Positions 59,294 through 64,000 of a stretch of 64,000 nucleotides of DNA are shown piece by piece (within the stretch, counting starts at the first letter, position 1; each line of letters starts with the position of its first letter). The notes under the pieces are model-generated. The model had not been told where the DNA came from. It saw nothing but the letters and a program-made list of their open reading frames with translations, and searched no databases. The position numbers and the translations under genes are program-made. Source of the DNA: Bradyrhizobium erythrophlei (GTDB taxonomy: Bacteria; Pseudomonadota; Alphaproteobacteria; Rhizobiales; Xanthobacteraceae); the NCBI RefSeq assembly GCF_900129425.1, contig NZ_LT670817.1:1364001-1428000 (forward strand), in the 5' to 3' direction.

Positions 59294-60106
59294 TTAACCG
59301 CCCAGTGAGCGGCGCAAGCTTGCCTCATCGAGCCACAACCGGCCGTGCGGCGCCGAGGTCAGCGCCATCGCGATCGTGCCGAAGGTCGATGGCCGCAGCC
59401 GATAGGCCTGCGCATAGGCGCGCATCGCGCCGTCCATATCGCCGGCATCCTGCAGCACTGTGCCGAGATTGAGCGCGGCTTCGGGGTAATCGGGCTTTAT
59501 TTCGAGCGCCCTGCGGTAGGCGGTGGCGGCGCCGCCGCGGTCGCGCTGATCCTGGCGGACGAGGCCGAGATCGAACCAGACCGATGCGGGCGCCTCGCCA
59601 CGCACGGCGCGTTCCAGCAAGGTCACGGCGCTGGCGTGCTCGCCATCCTCCCAGGCGAGCCGTCCCAGCCGCGCCGCGGCCTCGATATTTCCGGGCACGA
59701 CTTCCAGAATGGCCCGCCATGCTTCGCGCGCCTGGGGCCTGAGACCGGCTTGGTCGAGCGCCCGGGCTTTTTCCAGAAATACTTCGCGCTGCGGCGCGAT
59801 CGCGATCGCCCGATCGAGATGCGACAGTGCGCTATCGAAATCCTTCGCAACGCGGGCGATGCGGGCCGCGAGCAGATGCGCGGCGGCACTGTCGGGGCGT
59901 TTTGCAAGGCTGCTCTCGACGTGGCTGCGGGCCGATTCGGTCTCGCCTTTCGAAAACAGCACGGCGGCGAGCAGATGATGGAGCATGGGATCGCCGGGCT
60001 GGCGGCTCAACCCTTGCTCGCAGAGCTGGCGCGCCTGGTCGGGCCGGCCCGAATTAAAGGCCGCCGTGGCACGACGAACGATCTCCTCGGCGGTGGGCTT
60101 GTTCAT
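59294..60106 (-). CDS. TPR-repeat protein
   Basis: A 270-residue protein of successive tetratricopeptide repeats. Blocks such as ATAAFNSGRPDQARQLCEQG, HLLAAVLFSKGETESARSHV and AALNLGTVLQDAGDMDGAMR show the W/L-G-Y-A-F-A-P pattern of TPR helices. It lacks a signal peptide, so it is probably a cytosolic protein-interaction scaffold. The ATG at 60106 (MNKPTAEEIV) is chosen over an upstream start near 60139 that would add 11 residues. It is convergent with the gene at 58409 across family A copy 4. Partners unknown. Confidence 0.85.
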   Translation of the reverse strand: MNKPTAEEIVRRATAAFNSGRPDQARQLCEQGLSRQPGDPMLHHLLAAVLFSKGETESARSHVESSLAKRPDSAAAHLLAARIARVAKDFDSALSHLDRAIAIAPQREVFLEKARALDQAGLRPQAREAWRAILEVVPGNIEAAARLGRLAWEDGEHASAVTLLERAVRGEAPASVWFDLGLVRQDQRDRGGAATAYRRALEIKPDYPEAALNLGTVLQDAGDMDGAMRAYAQAYRLRPSTFGTIAMALTSAPHGRLWLDEASLRRSLGG

Positions 60107-60155
60107 GGCAGGCACATTATACGCGTTATTGCGAGCCAACGAGTAGCACCAATGC

Positions 60156-60287
60156 CGTCATTCCGGGGCGACGCCAACGGGGCCGCGCGAAGCGCGGCCC
60201 CGTTGACAGGCTCCGCGTCGAACCCGGAATCCTTGGATTGTCGGCGCGAGATTCCGGGTTCGCGCTGTCGCGCGCCCCGGAATGACG
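60156..60287. repeat. intergenic palindrome, family A copy 5
   Basis: Longest variant with an extra arm (GGCCGCGCGAAGCGCGGCC palindrome at about 60180-60198) between the usual CGTCATTCCGGGGCG and GCCCCGGAATGACG ends. Confidence 0.8.
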
Positions 60288-60309
60288 TCGTGGGGTGGAA
60301 CGCCCGTCG

Positions 60310-61413
60310 TTACTGCGCCGCGTCGAGCGCCTCGCCCAGCACGGGATAATCCGTGTAGCCCTTGGCGCCGCCGCCGTAGAACGTCGCCTTGTCGGGCGCG
60401 TTGAGCGGCGCGCCGCGCTTGAGCCGTTCGACCAGGTCGGGATTGGCGATGAACGGTTTTCCGAACGCGATCAGATCGGCCGCGTTGGCGGCGAGCACCT
60501 TGGTCGCGAGTTCGAAATCATAGCCGTTGTTGGCGATGTAGGCGCCCTTGAAGCGCTTGCGCAAGGAGCCGTAGTCGAACGGCGCGATGTCGCGCGGGCC
60601 GCCGGTCGCACCCTCGATGACGTGGATGTAGACCAGCTTCAGCGCATTGAGATGATCGACGATGTAATCGAACAGCGGCTGCGGGTTGGAGTCGGAGACG
60701 TCGTTGGCCGGCGTCACCGGCGAAATGCGGATGCCGGTCTTGTCGGCGCCGGCTTCCGCGGCCACGACTTTCGATACCTCGAGCATCAGCCTGGCGCGGT
60801 TCTCGATCGATCCGCCATAGGCGTCGCTGCGCTTGTTGGTGCCGTCCTTGGCGAACTGATCCAGCAGATAGCCGTTGGCGCCATGGATCTCGACGCCGTC
60901 GAACCCTGCAGCGAGCGCGTTCGCAGCGCCACGTTTAAAACTCTCGATGATGCCGGGGATTTCTTCCAGCGCCAGCGCGCGCGGCTCGGAGATATCGGTA
61001 AACGTGCCGCCGACAAAGGTCTTGCCTTTGGCGCGGATCGCCGAGGGTGCTACCGGCGCGCCGTCATTGGGCTGCAGCGAGGTGTGCGAAATGCGCCCGA
61101 CATGCCAGAGCTGGATGAAGATGCGTCCGCCCTTCTCGTGCACGCGGTCGGTGACCTTGCGCCAGCCGGCGACCTGTTCCTTGGAGTAGATCCCGGGGGT
61201 GTCCTGATAACCCTGGCCCTGCTGCGAAACCTGGCTCGCCTCGGTCACCAGCAGGCCGGCGGAGGCGCGCTGCCCGTAATACTCGATCGCCAGAGGGGCG
61301 GGCACCAGACCTGCGACCGCGCGGTTGCGGGTGAGGGGCGCCATCACAAGGCGGTTAGGCAGCGTGATCGGGCCAAGCTTGTAGGACTCGAAGAGTTTCG
61401 TCGGCGTGCTCAT
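60310..61413 (-). CDS. alkene reductase, old yellow enzyme family (NemA-like)
   Basis: A 367-residue FMN enzyme reducing alkene or nitro groups with NAD(P)H. FESYKLGPITLPNRLVMAPL (the FMN-binding N-terminus) is followed by QLWHVGRISHTSLQP, which contains the conserved His-x-Gly pattern. GFDGVEIHGANGYLLDQFAK has the catalytic HGANGYL block. LIAFGKPFIANPDLVERLK near the C-terminus is typical of the family. It resembles E. coli NemA. It starts at ATG 61413 and lies between repeats; no NemR-like regulator is adjacent. Confidence 0.93.
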   Translation of the reverse strand: MSTPTKLFESYKLGPITLPNRLVMAPLTRNRAVAGLVPAPLAIEYYGQRASAGLLVTEASQVSQQGQGYQDTPGIYSKEQVAGWRKVTDRVHEKGGRIFIQLWHVGRISHTSLQPNDGAPVAPSAIRAKGKTFVGGTFTDISEPRALALEEIPGIIESFKRGAANALAAGFDGVEIHGANGYLLDQFAKDGTNKRSDAYGGSIENRARLMLEVSKVVAAEAGADKTGIRISPVTPANDVSDSNPQPLFDYIVDHLNALKLVYIHVIEGATGGPRDIAPFDYGSLRKRFKGAYIANNGYDFELATKVLAANAADLIAFGKPFIANPDLVERLKRGAPLNAPDKATFYGGGAKGYTDYPVLGEALDAAQ

Positions 61414-61783
61414 GTGTTGATTCCGTAGAAATTGCGGGTAGCGATGATTTGTGCATTGCGGTGGCGGGCGGCAAGCCGCCAGCTATCAGGATTTCGCAGC
61501 CTAGCCCCGCACAATGCCGGCGAGGGCCGCCGTCGGGAAATCGCTGTGGGCATTGGCGCAGGATGATTCGTTCAAAATCAGAAACACCGCAGCATAAGCA
61601 ACTTCCCAGCCGGCGGCGTGACAGCGGAAAGGTTCTATCTTCGTTTGTCCCCGTCATTCCGGGATGGTCCGAAGGACCAGACCCGGAATCTCGAGATTCC
61701 GGGTTCATCGCTATGCGATGCCCCGGAATGACAACAATAGCCCGTCATTGCGATCCGTTGGCTTCTCGCAACGACAGGAGCAA
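61414..61783. other. intergenic region with family A copy 6
   Basis: No gene was found in these 370 bases. A family A palindrome spans 61652-61732 (ends CGTCATTCCGGG and CCCGGAATGAC). The segment 61440-61640 has no clear coding signal. The OYE promoter probably lies in 61414-61500. Confidence 0.5.
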
Positions 61784-62287
61784 TCAATTCACTCCGAGAA
61801 AATCCCGTTTCCCGATTTCGACGCCGTTGTGGCGCAGGATGCCGTGGGCGGTGGCGGCGTGGAAGTAGAAATTCGGGAAGGCGAAGTTGTTGACGAATTG
61901 CTGGCCCTTCACCGTCAGGGTATTGGTCGGGCCGATCGGAAAGGTAACCTCGCGGGCATCGGCGCCCTCGAACTGTTCCGGCTTGAACGTCTTGATATAG
62001 TCGGCGGTTTTGGCGAGCCGCTGCTTCAGCTCTTCGAAGGTCTTTTCGGTGTCGGGCGTGGACGGCACCTCGCTATGCGTCAGCCGCGCGCAGCTTTTTC
62101 CGGCGAAATCGCACACCAGCTGGATCTGTTTACTGAACGGCAGCATGTCCGGATAGAGCCGCGCGCCGAGCAGGACCTCAGGCGCGATATTCTTCGCCTT
62201 GCAGTGCGCTTCGGCCTTGGTGAGGATTCCCGGCAGGCTGCCGAGGATCTGCAGGAACGCGGGAACGGTAGCGTCGTAGAAGGACAT
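61784..62287 (-). CDS. DUF1993 family protein
   Basis: A 167-residue protein. SFYDATVPAFLQILGSLPGI, then LGARLYPDMLPFSKQIQLVC and FPNFYFHAATAHGILRHNGV are the diagnostic DUF1993 blocks. The family has a DinB-like four-helix bundle with conserved His/Asp residues, suggesting metal binding. No signal peptide is seen. Biological role unknown. Start ATG 62287. It lies between two family A repeats, with the lytic transglycosylase gene next on the same strand. Confidence 0.9.
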   Translation of the reverse strand: MSFYDATVPAFLQILGSLPGILTKAEAHCKAKNIAPEVLLGARLYPDMLPFSKQIQLVCDFAGKSCARLTHSEVPSTPDTEKTFEELKQRLAKTADYIKTFKPEQFEGADAREVTFPIGPTNTLTVKGQQFVNNFAFPNFYFHAATAHGILRHNGVEIGKRDFLGVN

Positions 62288-62310
62288 GGGATGCTCTTTC
62301 GGTTGGTGCT

Positions 62311-62392
62311 GTCATCCGGGGCATCGCGCAGCGATGAACCCGGAATCTCGAGATTCCGGGTTCGCTCGCGTTGCTCGCGCCCCGAAATGACG
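62311..62392. repeat. intergenic palindrome, family A copy 7
   Basis: Slightly degenerate copy (82 bp), ends TGTCATCCGGGGC and GCCCCGAAATGACG, core GGAATCTCGAGATTCC. Located between DUF1993 and transglycosylase genes. Confidence 0.75.
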
Positions 62393-62454
62393 GCATATCA
62401 GTTTTTCCCGTCATTGCGAGCAATGAAGCGTTCGGCTGGTCGAAATCGTGTTTG

Positions 62455-63726
62455 CTACCGCACCACCGACGCGCCCGGCGCAAGCGTTTGGGCACGCGGG
62501 CCGCCGCGCATCCGCGCCAGCAATTCGGCGGTGGGCCAGGAATCGGCGGGCAGGCCGTATTTGATCTGCATCGCCTTCACCGCGCTGCGGCTTTGCTGAC
62601 CCATGACGCCGTCGACCTTGCCGACATTGAAGCCCGCGCGCACCAGCAATTGCTGCAATTCGCGCAGTTCGGCGAACGGCAGTTGCGCGACCGGCGCGGA
62701 AGGACGGTGCATCGGCGGCGCGCCGGCGATGCGGGTAGCAAGATAGCCGGCGGTGGTCGAGTAGATCAGCGAGTTGTTCCACTCGGTATAGGCGGCGAAA
62801 TTCGGATAGGCCAGAAAGGCCGGTCCGGTGCGGCCCATCGGCAGCAGCAGCGACGAGGCCAGATTGTCGTCCGGCAACGGCCGGCCGTCCGCGTAGGTGA
62901 CGCCGAGTTGCGCCCATTTCGAACGCGGCAGCTGGATCGTCAGGTCGGCCTGGTCCCACGGAACGGTTTGCGGCACGCGCACTTCCTGCAGCCAGGGTTC
63001 GCCGCGCCGCCATTTCAGTCCGTTGGCGATGTAATTCGCGGTCGAGCCGATCACGTCGGCCGGGCTGTCCAGGAGGTCGCGGCGTCCGTCGCCGTCGTAG
63101 TCGACGGCGTAGTTGAAATAATGCGTCGGCAGAAATTGCGTCTGCCCCAACTCGCCGGCCCACGAGCCGACCATCTCCGTTGGTGTGAGGTCACCGCGGT
63201 CGATGATTTTCAGCGCGGCGATGGTTTCGTTCGCAAACATCTCCGAGCGCCGGCAGTCGTAGGCCAGCGACACCAGCGAGCGCAGCGTCGGCAGATTACC
63301 CATGTTGGCGCCGAAATCGCTTTCCAGCCCCCAGAACGCAGCGATGACGGCCGGCGGCACGCCGTATTCCTTCTCGGCCCGCGCGAACGCCGCGGCATAG
63401 GTTTTGATCTTGGCCTGGCCCTGCTGCATCCGGTAAGTCGCGGCCATGCGGCCGGCGAACTCGGTGAACACCTGCCCGAACACGCGCTGGCCGCGATCGC
63501 GATTGACGATGCCCTGGTCGTAGACCAGATACGGCGATGCTTCCGCGATCGTGCGCTGCGATACCCCGGCTGAAACGGCCTGCGTTTTCAGGTCAGCGAG
63601 GAAGCGGTCGAAAGACATGCCGCCGTGACAGGAGGCGCCTTTCTGGGCCAATGCCTGCTGCGCTACGAACAGGATCGCCAATAAAATGGCGACAGGAAAA
63701 AATCGCGTCGTTGAAAAATTTCGCAT
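62455..63726 (-). CDS. MltB-type lytic murein transglycosylase with peptidoglycan-binding domain
   Basis: A 423-residue periplasmic enzyme cleaving peptidoglycan glycan chains to anhydro-muropeptides. The signal peptide is MRNFSTTRFFPVAILLAILF with cleavage near ALAQ. The catalytic domain has AFWGLESDFGANMGNLPTLR with catalytic Glu135. WAGELGQTQFLPTHYFNYAV and PFLAYPNFAAYTEWNNSLIY-like sequence support the MltB fold. The C-terminus is a PG_binding_1 domain (LRELQQLLVRAGFNVGKVDG, QQSRSAVKAMQIKYGLPAD). ATG 63726 is chosen because it opens the signal peptide. The gap 63727-63923 has no gene, just a C/G-rich imperfect inverted repeat around 63770-63850. Confidence 0.92.
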   Translation of the reverse strand: MRNFSTTRFFPVAILLAILFVAQQALAQKGASCHGGMSFDRFLADLKTQAVSAGVSQRTIAEASPYLVYDQGIVNRDRGQRVFGQVFTEFAGRMAATYRMQQGQAKIKTYAAAFARAEKEYGVPPAVIAAFWGLESDFGANMGNLPTLRSLVSLAYDCRRSEMFANETIAALKIIDRGDLTPTEMVGSWAGELGQTQFLPTHYFNYAVDYDGDGRRDLLDSPADVIGSTANYIANGLKWRRGEPWLQEVRVPQTVPWDQADLTIQLPRSKWAQLGVTYADGRPLPDDNLASSLLLPMGRTGPAFLAYPNFAAYTEWNNSLIYSTTAGYLATRIAGAPPMHRPSAPVAQLPFAELRELQQLLVRAGFNVGKVDGVMGQQSRSAVKAMQIKYGLPADSWPTAELLARMRGGPRAQTLAPGASVVR

Positions 63727-63923
63727 GCGGTTACCGGTCAGGTTTGACGAACAGGCGGTGCTTCTTTCTTGCCCTCCCCTGAATGGTGAGGGTCGATGGG
63801 CGAGCGGCGGATCGAAGAAAGCCCTCACCCCGCCGCTCTACCGGGCGACGCCTCACGTCGCCAAGTCGCGTCGACCCTGGGAGTGAGCTCGGTCTCGACC
63901 CTGCAGGGATGGTGAATGCAATC

Positions 63924-64000
63924 TTACAACTCGTGCGCATTGCCGGAAGCGAACGAGGCCACGCGGCGGGTGTTCTCGTCAAGCAGCAATGTGCAAGCAT
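63924..64000 (-). CDS. C-terminal end of a minus-strand gene, cut by window edge
   Basis: The last 25 codons of a minus-strand frame end at TAA (63926-63924). The visible sequence ACTLLLDENTRRVASFASGN then AHEL has the codon usage of the neighbouring genes. The start lies beyond the window and no family can be assigned from this tail. It would be transcribed toward the lytic transglycosylase gene. Confidence 0.35.
   Translation of the reverse strand, partial: ACTLLLDENTRRVASFASGNAHEL

Noticed and set aside
59171..62392. Cluster of repeated palindromes that might suggest a CRISPR array
   Set aside because: Copies are hundreds of bases apart, vary in length, are separated by whole genes, and no cas gene is present.

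Overview
The window looks like chromosomal DNA of a Bradyrhizobium-type alphaproteobacterium (Nitrobacteraceae). This is inferred from the high GC content, the glycerol operon order glpR-glpD-glpSTPQUV known from rhizobia, DUF6894 and CsbD small stress proteins, promoters matching the alphaproteobacterial general-stress sigma factor EcfG, and several families of palindromic intergenic repeats. No rRNA, tRNA, CRISPR array, transposase or phage module was seen.

Layout. 1-3.7 kb: minus-strand surface-polysaccharide genes (sugar epimerase cut by the window edge, rfbF, Wzx-like flippase). 4-11 kb: DHA2-type MFS exporter, bioB, GMC oxidoreductase, a divergent hemC-like gene and convergent hemE. 11-18 kb: small stress-type proteins, slyX/trhO, a gamma-glutamyltransferase-family protein, transglutaminase-like protein, FKBP isomerase, 2-hydroxyacid dehydrogenase and CsbD. 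18-26 kb: cupin, Tat-type amidohydrolase, Tat-type alpha/beta hydrolase, VOC protein, a secreted FecR-domain protein paired with a Pro/Thr-rich beta-barrel protein, and a PMT-type glycosyltransferase. 26-29 kb: decayed small genes, then a YcaQ-type DNA glycosylase reading in frame into a histone H1-like Lys/Ala tail. 29-35 kb: LysR regulator divergent from SDR-SDR-GST, convergent with an OmpR-type response regulator/kinase/DUF2809 operon. 35.5-41 kb: a decayed MFS gene, then an RND efflux operon with TetR regulator. 41-48 kb: flavin reductase, beta-oxidation operon (fadE, thiolase, fadB) and hotdog thioesterase. 48-58 kb: small stress proteins and the glycerol/glycerol-3-phosphate locus glpR-glpD-glpSTPQUV ending in a strong terminator. 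58-64 kb: an unassigned conserved protein, TPR protein, OYE-type reductase, DUF1993 protein, MltB-type lytic transglycosylase and the end of a further gene.

Working together: GlpSTPQUV would import glycerol or a related polyol and GlpD would oxidise glycerol-3-phosphate under GlpR control. No glycerol kinase lies in the window. FadE, the thiolase and FadB cover the beta-oxidation cycle. The efflux adaptor, pump and TetR protein form one unit with a palindromic operator over its probable promoter. The most interesting items are the glycosylase-histone tail fusion, complementary motif losses in GlpS and GlpT that point to one degenerate ATP site, the FecR/beta-barrel pair, and EcfG-type promoters marking several otherwise unknown small genes.
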